Under the pieces are notes generated by a model. The model made no database searches, was not told where the DNA came from, and saw nothing but the letters and a program-made list of their open reading frames with translations. Both the position numbers and the translations under genes were made by a program. Of a stretch of DNA of 64,000 nt, positions 54,130 to 64,000 are shown in pieces; the stretch's first letter is position 1; every line of letters begins with the position of its first letter. The DNA is from Diploptera punctata (Eukaryota; Arthropoda; Insecta; Blattodea; Blaberidae), in the NCBI GenBank assembly GCA_030220185.1, contig JASPKZ010010239.1, forward strand, positions 466,001-530,000, in the 5' to 3' direction.

Positions 54130-55245
54130 GATTAATATTTTTATTGTTTACATTAATCCTTAGAAGCTAAAGAAGGCATATAAGACAATGGTATTAATGG
54201 GCGATTGGTATATATTGATGATGTAGTATTATCAAATGATAACGAGGAAACACTGGATGCCAACACAAACAATCTATTAAATAACAACAATAAATTGAAG
54301 ATGTGAGTAAATATCAATAAAAATAAATATGTCGTCACAAGTACAAATAAATTATTAAATGAGAATGAACAGTTGACAAAAATAAGGTTGAATTTGAAGA
54401 AGTGGCAAAATTCAAATACCAAAAAATAACAATTACAAATTGGAATATAAATCAAAGTATATTTAATATACGTATATTCAGCACTGGAAAATCAAGTTAT
54501 TATACATTACAGCAACTTTGTCATAACAAATTCTCTAAAGAAAAGTAAATTTAAAAATGTGGAACAAAAGCCTGGTCTCTAATTTGGAGAGAGGAGAAAA
54601 TATTACCAGTATTTGAAAATACTCAAAATGGTTAGGAAAATTTTTTGACCATAATGAATGGTGAAAACTATATAATAGTGAACTATTTGAGCATCATGTA
54701 AAACAAGATATATAAAGTAAAGTGATCCCACAACAGGCCCGGAAGCCCTTGGGGTAGTAGGAGGTTAAGACTCCCACTTTTTCTAGACAATCGGCACTTG
54801 ATGTCAGCCGGGTTGTCAGCCCTGCGTGACGGCCGCCTTTACCCCAGAACAAGCGCCTGGTACTCATTTCCGTTAGAGGCTGAGTCGACCCCAGGGCCAT
54901 AGTGCCGCCAGAAGGTTTTTGGTCAGTTTAAAAATCCTGACCCCACCGGGACTTGAACCCTCGACCCTCCGGCTTTTAGCTCAGTGCCTTAACCACTACG
55001 CTACGGCGTGCCCCCAAACCAGATATATAGGAACATTTAATACTCATAGACTGCAATGGGCAGGACATTTCAGTAAGTAGATCAGGAATGAGGTGGGAGA
55101 ATAACATCAACTATGTTTAAGGAAGATGAATCCTACAGGGACTGATTGGAAATATTAGCTTGAGATAAGGCTGTATGGAGAGATTATATTTACACAACCT
55201 TGACATTCGGGTTCGATAGTGCCAGAGAGTTACCTTTTAATGTGA
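54130..55245 (+). mobile_element. LINE relic, GTTA-tail family, split by a SINE
   Basis: Starts with a decayed motif C (YIDDVVLSNDNEETLD at about 54208), then VNINKNKYVV and a post-RT part (gtggaacaaaagcctggtctct, YGAETW-like). It is interrupted by a family A SINE (54715-55020) and continues catagactgcaatgggcaggacat (LRWAGH), gaatgaggtgggag (RMRW) and ggttcgatagtgccagagagtta, the family 3' end. Confidence 0.78.
54706..55029 (-). mobile_element. SINE family A, full length, with target-site duplication
   Basis: agatatata at 54706-54714 and 55021-55029. Minus strand: cacgccgtagcgtagtggttaaggc, gagggttcaagtcccggtggggtc, tctggcggcactatggccctgggg, cctctaacggaaatgag, ccgtcacgcagggctgacaac, ctactaccccaagggc, tgtgggatcactttac. 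Confidence 0.92.
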
Positions 55246-55249
55246 AAGT

Positions 55250-55429
55250 AAAATCTAACTATTAACCTTATAAGTATAGAAACTCTTTTACGAATTCCTT
55301 CCAAACATCTCAGATCATCAGAAAAACAACCAACCCTTGGAAAGTAAATACTTATTTTGTGAGCATAGGGTCTAAATTTCCTTATTTTGCGGATGCTGTT
55401 TAGATTCAATGATTTATTTTTTTAAATTT
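55250..55429. other. Unassigned sequence
   Basis: Nothing recognised. Confidence 0.45.
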
Positions 55430-55720
55430 ATTTTTAATCATCATTATCCTATCAAGAAGTAGGCTTAGTGGGCTGTTGCGGTCTCCAACTATCTCTTTTG
55501 AGATTTTCTAGTAGGTCTCTTCTCTTGGGTATATATGCATCTCTCGGAGTACACTAGTGCGTTCTATTCTTGTCCACACGCTGAAAGCCAAAATTGTCTA
55601 TATGTTGCAGGAGGTGTGTTATTTCTAATTCTTCGACAATGTTAGTATTTCTCAGATGATACAGAAGACTACAGCGATCCTAATTTCGTAGAAATTTCAT
55701 TTTTAGAGCCGTCAAACGTC
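55430..55720 (-). mobile_element. LINE 3' relic, minus strand
   Basis: ttaatcatcattatcc tail, then gtaggcttagtgggctgttgcggtctcc and gtaggtctcttctcttggg, weakly matching 53950-54100. Antisense of a GRP-type basic tail; heavily decayed. Confidence 0.5.
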
Positions 55721-55789
55721 ATTAATATTTTATTCTTTATTTTTAAAGATACTGTAAAATGCTGAATACGATGAAATGGATTCTGGCAA

Positions 55790-55940
55790 AGAAATTTCAA
55801 CCCAGTATTTGCTTTGACGATTGAGTAAAACTAGGAATAAACCACCTCATTCAGGTTGATCAGCATCAGGATTTGAACCCGGAAACTCAGATGTAGGAAT
55901 CTCAAACTGTACTACTTGAGCTACCGGTAACTGACTAGGT
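55790..55940 (-). mobile_element. tRNA-derived SINE relic, minus strand
   Basis: Minus strand: ttaccggtagctcaagtagtacagtttgag (A-box region), then ttccgggttcaaatcctgatgc (B box), then aacctgaatgaggtggtttattcctag. Unlike families A-D. Confidence 0.55.
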
Positions 55941-55995
55941 GGAGAGCTACTTTACTTTTCAACATCTTTGGTCATATCTCATCTAGTTTGTTTAG

Positions 55996-56867
55996 ATTAT
56001 AACTAATGGGCGCATTTCTATGACCTAATAAATGAAAAATATGCATCCATTTATGGCCTAAAAAAGGTTCAAATATGACCTAAAAAGACAGAAAATATGA
56101 CCTTATAATTGAATAATTTTTTTACCCATATTATATTAATTGTTCATTCATATACATTATCAATTGTATCATAAGAAAAATCTGTCGTTGAACACTTCTT
56201 ATGTTCAGCGGTATCACAATGTTATGGTACATTAAATCGCTTTTTTGCAGGTACTTTAACTTCACACAGTTTACAATATAAAATGACACCATCAGTACTA
56301 AAAATCTTCTCCCCAAACTCTCGAACAAAAATTCCTTAATTTTACACTCTCGGAACACGTACTTTAGGCATGGTGAAATCGAACTAAAGCTGAAGTCTCA
56401 ATAGGAATGTGCAGGAACATTTCAGAGGGCTGGTGGAGTTGGGGGTAATAAAGTGGAGGGAACATAGCAGAAAACCTGACAGCAAACAATTAGGGTAGTA
56501 AGGGTGAGATACAAACATTCAAGGTTGTCTTCTATTGTCCAGTGCAAACGTTTGCTACCTGTTAACAGAAACCTTCGAAACAAGTGTACTGTGAAACTGA
56601 CAATTTTTATACAGATATTATTTCCAATTGCTTGATGACTAGGCTATTAAATAACCCAAAATATGACCAAAATATGACTTTGTCATAGATATAAGCGGAA
56701 ATATGACCAAAAATCTGTAAAGTGAGAAATATGACTTTTAAGACCCACTAAAAACCACTTCATCTTAATAATAAGGCATATATAAATGTTTTTACTTACT
56801 TGAAGCTTAGAATATAGGCTTTGGTAAAAATATGACATGTCATAGGAATCCGCCCCTTAGTTATAAC
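55996..56867. mobile_element. hAT-like relic with target-site duplication
   Basis: Inverted ends: taatgggcgcatttctatgac (from 56004) and, inverse from 56859, taaggggcggattcctatgac. Flanking 8-base repeats attataac (55996-56003) and gttataac (56860-56867) differ at one base; 8-bp duplications are typical of hAT. Subterminal aaatatgacc motifs recur about five times on the left and four on the right, as expected of transposase binding sites. Inside is a remnant of a zinc-finger gene. 856 bp, internally deleted. Confidence 0.75.
56190..56350 (-). pseudogene. BED-type zinc finger of hAT transposase, remnant
   Basis: The minus strand reads VREFGEKIFSTDGVILYCKL then CEVKVPAKKRFNVP, a stop, and HCDTAEHKKC. 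The C-x2-C ... H-x5-H layout with FSTDGVILYCKLC is that of the DNA-binding finger at the N-terminus of hAT transposases. A TAA interrupts it just before the first His. The catalytic region is absent. Confidence 0.7.
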
Positions 56868-56869
56868 AG

Positions 56870-57540
56870 TACACTGCCACATTTTTAGGTTAAGTGTATT
56901 GTTTGTATGTATTTATGTGTAGCTTCATCAACTGAAGGGCACAAGCCAATTTTTCTTTGAAATCTAGAAAACGTACTTTTAGTAATTATACAATATCAAT
57001 ACCTCCTTCTTTGTATGCGAAAATTTGGAAGAAAATCCGTAACTAAAGTGCATATTTTACTGTTTCACACTTCAAATGATAGTTCTTTCCATGAGAATAT
57101 AATTAGGTCCCTGCATCTCAAATTCCGTTTCCACAAAAAAGTGACTTATCTGGCCATTTCTCTGTACCCTTCAATCGTGTGTATTTATGTGTCTCGTGGA
57201 AAATAATTTAATAATTTATAATTCAATTTGAAAATGATAAAAAATGAAATACAATATAGTAATGAAATACCAATCCATTATTTTATTTGACAACTGAGGA
57301 ATATCACGAAAATAGGATAAGATTGACAAGACACTGGATTTGATCTCGGGACCGCCCGGATACGAGTCTCGAACACTACTGTCTAATACAACCCATTTTA
57401 CTTTTTTTCTTCCAATTAGAGTAGAGATAATTTTCTATATCATTACTCGCGTCAGTGGCATTCTCTGAGTCATATGTGTTCCTAGTTAATGAAAAATGAA
57501 TAATCTATCTAGTCTTGCATCCCAAATACTTCCGAATGAT
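56870..57540. other. Unassigned sequence
   Basis: 57315-57395 has a weak tRNA-like minus-strand segment (gactcgtatccgggcggtcccgagatcaaatcc); otherwise nothing. Confidence 0.35.
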
Positions 57541-57689
57541 TATTTTGTATTTACCAACATCTATATTGAACTAACTACAAACCTGCGTACGCTGCTATGC
57601 CTAAATAAATTAACTGGTTTTTATGTTTAGTTGAATAAGTAAATAATTATAAATTTATATCGTAATTATTTTTAGATATGCACTATTTC

Positions 57690-58763
57690 CTCTGATATTT
57701 AATTTTGTGAGTAATATTAAGGATTTAGGACTGGAAATAAATATCAATAAAACTAAATATATGGTCTTACATAGAACAGTTAAGTCTCGTAGACTGCGAT
57801 GGGCTGGACTTGTGGCACAAATGGGGGATGAAAGACTTGCATGGAAGCTTTTTGTAGGAAAACCAGAAAGAAAACGCCCAGTTGGTAGACCAAGAATGAG
57901 GTGGGAGATTGATATTAGCTATGATTTGAGGGAAGTAGATTATACAGGGGATAATTGGAAAATATTAGCTCAGGATAGGGATGTATGGAGAGCTCATGTC
58001 CGCGCGGTCATGAACGTACGAGTTTGATAGTGCCAGTGAGTTAATTAGTTATATGGTCTTACATAGAAATTCATTATATAACGGAAATGGACAGCTAATG
58101 ACAAAATTAGGGAAATTTTCAGGAAGTGGCTGAATTCAAATACCTAGGAACAATAATCACAAATAGGAATGAGATGCACAAAGAAATTAAACTTAGGATC
58201 AATTCTGGAATTGCGTGATATTATGCACTAGAGAGACTCTTGACGTCCCAACTCCGTTTAAAAAACGTTAAACTGAAAATATATGAAACTATTATTCTAC
58301 CAGTTATATTATGTGGATCCGAAAATTGACTCTTACTTTAAGGGAGGAAATAAGATTACAAGGATTTAAGAATAAAGTTCTTAGGAACATTTTGTGGACC
58401 AAAGAGAGATGAACAGACAGGTGAATGGAGAAAACTGCATTACAGTGAACTACGTGGTCTTTATAGGAAGCTATATATAATAAAAACAGTTAAGTCTGGT
58501 AGATTGCGATGGGCAGGATATATGGCACGAATTGGGAATGGAAAACGTGCATGGAAGCTTCTTTTAGGAAAACCAGAGGGAAAACGCTCAGTTGGTAGAC
58601 CAATAATGAGGTGGGAGTATAACATTAACTATGATTTGAGGGAAGTATATTATACAGGGAACGATTGGAAAACATTAGCTAAGGACAGAGATGTATAGAG
58701 AGTTTATGTCCGCGCGGCTATGAACCTACGGGTTCGATAGTGCCAATGAGTTAGTTAGTTGTT
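57690..58763 (+). mobile_element. LINE, GTTA-tail family, outer copy
   Basis: Reads IKDLGLEININKTKYMVLHR, then after a nested insertion of its own family EFKYLGTIITNRNEMHKEIK-like sequence, YETIILPVILCGSEN, and KSGRLRWAGYMARIGNGKRAWKLLLGKPEGKRSVGRP...REVYYTGNDWKTLAKDRDV (58504-58698). It ends ggttcgatagtgccaatgagttagttagtt. Stops at several places; no RT core. Confidence 0.88.
57758..58068 (+). mobile_element. LINE 3' end nested in its own family
   Basis: 273-bp insertion (57777-58049) between identical 19-base repeats tatatggtcttacatagaa (57758-57776 and 58050-58068). Sequence is VKSRRLRWAGLVAQMGDERLAWKL...KRPVGRPRMRWEIDISYDLREVDYTGDNWKILAQDRDVWRAHVRAVMNVRV, ending gccagtgagttaattagt. The host is the same family, so the 106-codon frame at 57707-58027 is host plus guest. 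Confidence 0.93.
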
Positions 58764-59189
58764 TAGTTACCGCTTGCTCATTACATGGCGTTGTCCGGGA
58801 TTCTACTTATCCCGATCTTCTTGGCATCACTTAGCTGAAAGAGAAAAATATTTATTTTTGTGCGTTGTCCGTAAAAAATAGACATATGCTATCGCGGACT
58901 TTATTTTTGTAGCATTTGTTTAAATATTCAATTCTGTATACATTGATTTGGTGTATTTGTTACGGTTTAGTCTGCGTAAGCCATTTAAGCGTCCAAAACG
59001 CGAGTTTTTAGTGCACCGATACCATTTTTTGGTCTCCGGCCCTATATCACGCCTACGTTAATATGTTATATGCATTAACTGTCGCAGAAAAAAATCTCTA
59101 AATGATCGATGAAACCTCACTCAAATCAGTCAAGTATCTTTTGAGTCCATAAAGAACAGATAGACAGACAGACTCACCCTTATTTTTAT

Positions 59190-59275
59190 ATACAAATGTG
59201 TGGTTTGATATTATATTCCATTTATATTTTTTATATACAAATGTGTGGTGATATTATTTTCCATTTAGCTTTAAG
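59190..59275. repeat. ~42-bp tandem duplication
   Basis: ttttatatacaaatgtgtggt followed by gatattat.ttccattta occurs twice in a row. Confidence 0.8.
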
Positions 59276-59796
59276 ATAATAAATATAGATAATTTGAATA
59301 TTTGACATTTGCATGTATTATATCTTAAAAATGTTGATGATACATTGGTCATGATGAGGAAAGACAGGATGTGAATACATTTATTTGACAGCACGAAACT
59401 GGAAGGATAATACGCCAGCCAGACTATTTACATAACGCTGAAAATGTACACACACATACCTCAATCTCCCTCCAACTCAAGGGAATACCGTTCCGGTTCG
59501 TCAAAATTTTCATTTCAAGCTCTGGATGAAATTCATTACACCGTCATGGAAGCTGCTTATTTCTGTTTTTAAACAATTTTCAGAATCATGTGGGGATATG
59601 GTAAAATACATTACTTACAAAGCGATTCCAGTTATATTGTCCAACATCTGTTCTTTTGTTTACGAAGATTTAAAAAAAAACATGTATCTAATTTCTATAC
59701 ATAGCCTATGGAATTTATTCTGACTGTAGTCCATAGATACCATTTAAAAAAAAACGATATCCATCATCTCAGATTAATATAATCATAATACTTATT
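59276..59796. other. Unassigned sequence
   Basis: Nothing recognised. Confidence 0.45.
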
Positions 59797-59875
59797 CTTC
59801 TTCACGGTTTAGGCTTATTTACTAGCCTGTTCCGGCTCGAAATTGCTACTCTTTCTATCTTTTTCATCATAATAC
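59797..59875 (-). mobile_element. LINE 3' tip, RNEDIR family, minus strand
   Basis: cttcttcacggtttaggcttatttactagcctgttccggctcgaaattgct is the inverse of the 3' terminus at 19735-19790. Only about 80 bases. Confidence 0.75.
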
Positions 59876-59929
59876 AAAAATGCAAAATAACATTTAATTT
59901 TCGAAATCGTTGGCACGCCGCACTGTAGT

Positions 59930-60212
59930 TGATTAGGGCAATATACTAAAGTCTAATGATTACAGATTACGGTCGCGATTGGGGTCAGAATTTTTAAACT
60001 GCTCTAAAGATTCTGGCAGAGAATTGGCCATGGAGTCGAATTAGTTTAACTGAATAAGTATCAGATGTATGTTATGGGGTAAAGGCGGCTGTTATATAGG
60101 ACAGAAAATCGGCTGACATTTCGTGTGGATTATCTAGAAAGTTAAGAATCTTATTCTTCTACTATCCAAAGGGCCTGTTAAGGCCTCCCGTGGATCAGTA
60201 TACCTCCACATT
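59930..60212 (+). mobile_element. SINE family A, old copy
   Basis: Recognisable along its length but diverged: cacgccgcactgtagttgattagggc, gcgattggggtcagaatttttaaactg, ggcagagaattggccatgg, gtatcagatgtatgttatggggtaaaggcggc, ctactatccaaagggcc, cgtggatca. Boxes mutated, so older than the others. Confidence 0.72.
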
Positions 60213-60310
60213 TTATTGGGGTAAAGTATATAAACGATTTTGTATTAAAAATTAAATACAACGAAAATAGTTCAGGAGCATCTTATTTGAATTTTGATAT
60301 ACTTCTACAC

Positions 60311-60453
60311 CAAGGGTCACCAATTGGCGGAACGCGAGGTATTAGCTAGTTACTTAATAAAAACTTCATATGTTTAATCTACTGTGGTTCAAGACCCCCG
60401 ACTTAATTCACTACTTTGAAAATGAACCTCCATGATCTAATTGGTGACCCCTG
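60311..60453. mobile_element. hAT-like MITE, 143 bp
   Basis: caagggtcaccaattgg at 60311 and inverse caggggtcaccaattag from 60453. CAGGGGTCACCAA-type ends are common in hAT elements. An 8-bp duplication is not clear. Confidence 0.6.
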
Positions 60454-60589
60454 TAGCCTACTATACGTTGTAAAAAAAATACTACAGCGATTCCACAGAT
60501 TTAATTTCCCTGCACATCAAAACACATTCACATCAGTAAGTTATCCTGTAAAAATCCAACAATCCTGGCTGGTTTACTTTAGCTAATCT

Positions 60590-60675
60590 CATATCTAAAT
60601 GTTATTTTTAAGTTCTCGTAATCTTCTTTCTAGCTTTAAAATAAGAGTCCATGTTTTGCATCCATAAAATACTTA
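60590..60675 (-). mobile_element. LINE relic, GTTA-tail family, minus strand
   Basis: gttctcgtaatcttctttctagctttaaaataagagtccatg..ttgcatccata matches the part at 15195-15255. The mariner-like element begins directly after it. Confidence 0.55.
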
Positions 60676-61335
60676 GGTTGTAACTTTAATAGTGGCAACT
60701 ATTTATTAATTACTAGTATACATGGGACAGACTTGTGAAACTTCTTCTATCCTTCAATGTAGCATCCAGCATTATCTAGAACTCGTTGCCAGCGATGTGG
60801 GAGTGTATTCTTGTAACCGCTCCTTTCTGTTGATATTTCTGACTGACCACCTTAATGCCAGCAGAAACTAGGGAACAGTCTGGAATCGAATGTCACGAAG
60901 TGGCTCCTTTATCTTACGGACCAAATCATAATCACAGGAGTTTAAGTCCAGTGAATGTGCTAGGTGGAAAAGCACTTCTCACTCCCAGCTAAAGGATGCG
61001 CCGTGTGCGTCCGAGCAGTCCTGTATGGTAATGCCTTCTCCCCATATGCTTCCATAAGACCTTCAGGACATTGTGCTGTATGACCATGACTCATTGAATT
61101 TTCAACCAAGATCACTGTTCCTGCTTTGTAAACATGGAGAAACACAAAAGATTAGAGCGGTAAATCAGAGGAGATTAAATTTCTCTCTCCAAACCATATG
61201 CGCATTGAGACGTACGCACGAGTCCATTTACTGTACGATAGGTCAGACATACATTAACATGTGACAGAAGTTACAACAATTAACTCCGTCTGGTTTCGCT
61301 TCTACAGTAGTGTTGCCACTATTTTTGTTACAGCC
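60676..61335 (-). mobile_element. Deleted mariner-like element
   Basis: Ends ggttgtaactttaatagtggcaac (60676-60699) and, inverse from 61335, ggctgtaacaaaaatagtggcaac. Tc1/mariner TIRs of this length with short elements and a transposase on one strand fit a non-autonomous mariner. Internal sequence is transposase coding DNA on the minus strand with a large deletion (660 bp against about 1.3 kb for intact relatives). TA duplication not visible at either edge. Confidence 0.75.
60730..61160 (-). pseudogene. Mariner-type transposase, C-terminal remnant
   Basis: Minus strand: frame 61145-60960 has TVILVENSMSHGHTAQC (DDE-type 'D/EN..H' block, catalytic Asp apparently changed to Glu) and EAYGEKALPYRTART. 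In the next frame come HLAHSLDLNSCDYDLVRKIKEPLRDIRF and, after another break, INRKERLQEYTPTSLATSSR. The DLNSCDYDLVRKIKEPLR block with final catalytic Asp is characteristic of mariner-like DDE transposases. At least two frameshifts; N-terminal DNA-binding part absent. Confidence 0.72.
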
Positions 61336-62424
61336 CACGTATAACTGGGAGAATAATAGTTTTATATATTTTCAGTTTAATATTTTTTGAAAGGTGTTGA
61401 AACGACAAGAGTCGTTGTAATGCATAATAGCATGAATTTCCACAATTGAATAAATGTTTATTTTTTGTGCATCTTATTCCTATTTGTAATTATTTTTCCT
61501 AGGGAATTAACTAGGAATATTATAAAATCGAAGTTAGAATATTTACTAATTAGTCATAAAATTCTATGGTAATACAACGTGAGATTTTTCTCGCCCCTAC
61601 TCACATAATTAAAACTTTATATTGTGATTAAACTTAGAGTGGCCGGCCGACTCGAGCATAGCAGCCACCACTACACCTCCAGCCGTCCCGTCGATCGGTC
61701 TCACTGTTTCAAACGCGAACTTCTGACATAGATTAGAAGACTTTTAGTTAAATGCCGCAGCTGATTTTGGTATATGGAATTTTTAGTAGAATTCAGTTTA
61801 GCCGGAAAAAAAAGAAAGAAAACGTACGTTTAAGCACTACCTCATTGATGTTCCCTTGTGAGTGTGTGTCCCTTGTATAATACTGTCTTGGACTTCCTTC
61901 TGTTGTAAGTATAGTATATTTAATGTATATATATATATATATATATACATATAGGTAATTCTATGATAAAGAGATAGAACGTTGGGATTACAGTCATGGC
62001 AGGCCAGCATGTGGACTGGGAGTGTTGAACATAACGCTCTATGTTCTTAGTAAAGTTAAACAGAGAGAGGTTCAAGTCCTGTAAAACAAACAGGCTAAAT
62101 TAAACAGAGACAAAGAAATGCGAAGTATTGAGTGTGAGGGGGTCTGAGCTCATTTGTAAAACCCGAAACCCGCGTTGTAGCAAGAAAAGAAAGGGTGAGG
62201 GCGAATATGAAATGAAATCCCCTACACTAATTAACTCATAACCGGGAAACAGCTAACAATAGCTCTGTATACAGGGTGTGACTCAATAATTCCTTCTCAG
62301 TTCACAAATTATTTTAAGTAACCTAATATTGAATTGTAATTGATACAATAAAATACATAACCTCGATGGTTACCTAACGTTAAACACATGATAAAATTCA
62401 GTTAAGGTATCAATAAAAAAATTC
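61336..62424. other. Unassigned; GC-rich patch at 61635-61735
   Basis: The patch has gtggccggccgactcgagc, ccaccactacacctccagccgtcccgtcgatcgg. An open stretch of about 30 codons on the plus strand (EWPADSSIAATTTPPAVPS) ends at tga; might be an exon fragment but has no splice or family support. An (AT)n tract lies at 61923-61946. Nothing else recognised. Confidence 0.35.
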
Positions 62425-62745
62425 TGCGCAGTAGCCGAGCGGTTTAAGTCATCATGTCTTGATGGAGAACTAAGAGACCTGCGCTGGTTCGAATCCAATT
62501 GGAGAAGACATTCAATGATGGAGTTTGGTTAGTATAAAATCAATGATAACTATATATCCTGAGGAATTTGAGTAGTTATATAAGTAGTGACTCCAGGTTG
62601 ACGAAACAACATAACGATTGAGGGATACAACATGCTGACCACCTGTACTATCCAAATGGCCGTTCACATCTGCAATTAAAATATGTGAATTTGAGACCAG
62701 TTGTGAGTTGGTAGGCCTTCTAAACCTGTCGCAACATGTAGTTCT
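62425..62745 (+). mobile_element. SINE family C, diverged
   Basis: Head ctgcgcagtagccgagcggtttaagtc, box gcgctggttcgaatccaattgg, then gaggaatttgagtagttatataagtagtgactcc, ggttgacgaaaca, atacaacatgctgacc, aattaaaatatgtgaatttgagacc. Confidence 0.75.
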
Positions 62746-63400
62746 TTGTCAGTCAAATATCAAATTATTTTATAATATAAATTTGTGATACCGTTTCCCA
62801 CAACTTAAATTATTTATAGCGAAGGGTTTTCAGATCTCAGCATTCGTCAGCAGCATAATATAATGAACGTTAATATCTCTCTGATACTGATGATGAATTA
62901 AGATCCGAAGTACCTCCAGCTGTAAAATGTTGAAGTTTAAGAAGTCGGTATCTGAACTGTTATTACTTTTCACAATTTCATGATCTAAAAGAATTTTATT
63001 CGTAGTTTTTTAACGAAACTTTCTATTGGTTAACAGTAACTTAATTTTAATCATAATTATTTAAAGGATTATTCATTCAATGTGGTAGCTTACAATTTGA
63101 CGATAGATTATAAACACTTGTTGATGTATAATAATAAAAAAAAACGTTGCTTCCCAAAGGTAAATCCGTAAGTAATGTTTGACGATAGTTACAATTGACA
63201 ACTATATAAACTATCGCATTTGACAGTGAAACCCATAACAACAATAAATACAACCATAAACAGTAGTAGATTGGTAATCAAAATGTGAATAACCTTGTAG
63301 GTAATCAAAAACATCCGATCTTCTCGGATCGCCAAAATAGACACTTTGAGATTCGTTTTGGACTTAAAATGAATTAATAGATATCATGGTATATGGAGTT
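62746..63400. other. Unassigned AT-rich sequence
   Basis: Nothing recognised. Confidence 0.45.
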
Positions 63401-63404
63401 ATTA

Positions 63405-63570
63405 GATCATGTGGTCTGTTATGATCTCAATCTATCGCTTAGCCTCCTATAGTTTTTTCCCCAAGAAATACATTGAGTAGGATTATGATGTTCAGTCCAG
63501 ACTTTCAACTTGCCTTGGCAGATTCGTTTCGGCAAATATATGCTTGTAAATATAGAAATTGTATTCAATT
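63405..63570 (-). mobile_element. LINE 3' relic, minus strand
   Basis: atcatgtggtctgttatgatctcaatctatcgcttagcc parallels the ends at 4095 and 53975. Strongly decayed. Confidence 0.45.
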
Positions 63571-63945
63571 AATGTAGAACTTTTTGTTTCTGTCATGACT
63601 CCACATGAAATAAGCTTAATTTATTATCATATAGCGTATTTCTGCTGCGTATGATTACCGTGTATCTAAAGCTTTGAAGGTTATAGCTTTTGAGTAGTAG
63701 TTGATAGGTTATTGTATAGCCTGTATCCAGCGTGTCTCTTTCTATCATTAAAATTTTTAAATGTAATAATTAAATATATAATGCCTATAATATTTAACAG
63801 AAATAGAAAATAATGTAGCTTAGAATGTTGAGTTCGCAATGAAGGATCTGTCATGGTAAAAAAACTATCAATGATTGAATGTAATGTTTATAATTTTGTA
63901 ACTATCCTTAATAGGAGTAAATATACTATCACCAAAGACGAGGTA
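63571..63945. other. Unassigned AT-rich sequence
   Basis: Nothing recognised. Confidence 0.45.
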
Positions 63946-63949
63946 CATA

Positions 63950-64000
63950 TGTTAGGAAAATATAACGATTTAGAATATTGGAGGCGTCAGTTATTTCTAA
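63950..64000 (+). mobile_element. Zinc-knuckle LINE, start of a copy cut by the window end
   Basis: gacgaggtacatatgttaggaaaatataacgatttagaatattggaggcgtcagtta matches 41590-41650 almost base for base and reads DEVHMLGKYNDLEYWRRQL. The Cys of the knuckle is changed to Tyr. The element continues beyond the window. Confidence 0.85.

Larger units (their letters stand above)
57580..59190. repeat. Interspersed repeat H, copy interrupted by a LINE
   Basis: Left part 57580-57680 (aaacctgcgtacgctgctatgcctaaataaat, gtttagttgaataagtaaataattataaatttatatcgtaattatttttag) equals 45105-45190 and 45470-45490. The right part resumes at about 58765 (ttaccgcttgctcattacatggcgttgtccgggattctacttatcccgatcttcttggcatc) and runs to cagatagacagacagactcaccc (59180). 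Between them is the GTTA-tail LINE. Confidence 0.75.

Overview
This 64 kb window is an AT-rich stretch of an animal nuclear genome, most probably an insect. The 3'-end LINE family whose C-terminus reads VGRPRMRWE...DLREVDYTGDDWK...AQDRDVWRA, the several tRNA-derived SINE families, and the Penelope-like, hAT and mariner relics are all of arthropod type. From memory these LINE tails look most like cockroach (Blattodea) repeats, but that assignment is inference only. I found no convincing host gene, no functional tRNA or rRNA, and no prokaryotic feature. Nearly everything I can name is a transposable element or a decayed piece of one, so the window reads as intergenic or intronic repeat-rich DNA.

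Layout. 1-9.5 kb: short tandem repeats, SINEs, a pogo-type non-autonomous DNA element (3743-4868) and a fold-back element carrying a large GATA/GACA microsatellite (5750-7125). 9.6-13.1 kb: an old LINE split by two younger insertions, then two copies of one hairpin-ended repeat around a SINE. 13.3-19.8 kb: LINE fragments on both strands, plus a second copy of the fold-back element (16604-17692). 19.8-28.9 kb: SINEs, a hairpin MITE and LINE 3' ends. 28.9-29.8 kb: an 832-bp fold-back element with arms of about 320 bp. 30-40 kb: SINE and LINE relics, including the best-preserved LINE reverse transcriptase with FADD box (38197-39240). 40.5-43.3 kb: a repeat interrupted by two LINE insertions, with an uninterrupted sister copy at 35.3-35.9 kb. 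43.3-48.5 kb: diverged repeats and LINE relics.

49021-52894 is the most striking locus. It is a 3.8-kb head-to-head palindrome of two Penelope-like retroelement copies, each with reverse transcriptase (YVDD), a C-terminal GIY-YIG endonuclease and a hammerhead-ribozyme-like motif at the stop codon. The pair is bounded by one 14-bp target-site duplication, so it appears to have entered as a unit. 53-64 kb: more LINE and SINE relics, one LINE inserted into a copy of its own family with a 19-bp duplication, a hAT relic with a BED-type zinc finger, a deleted mariner-like element and a small hAT-like MITE. The window ends inside another LINE.

How the parts work together: SINEs and 5'-truncated LINEs depend on LINE-encoded reverse transcriptases of the kind seen here as fragments, and MITEs depend on DNA transposases. 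Every coding copy is truncated, frameshifted or interrupted, so none looks autonomous. LINE and SINE family labels are defined by sharing within this window; clade names are tentative. Coordinates of decayed elements are good to roughly 10-30 bases unless a target-site duplication is given.
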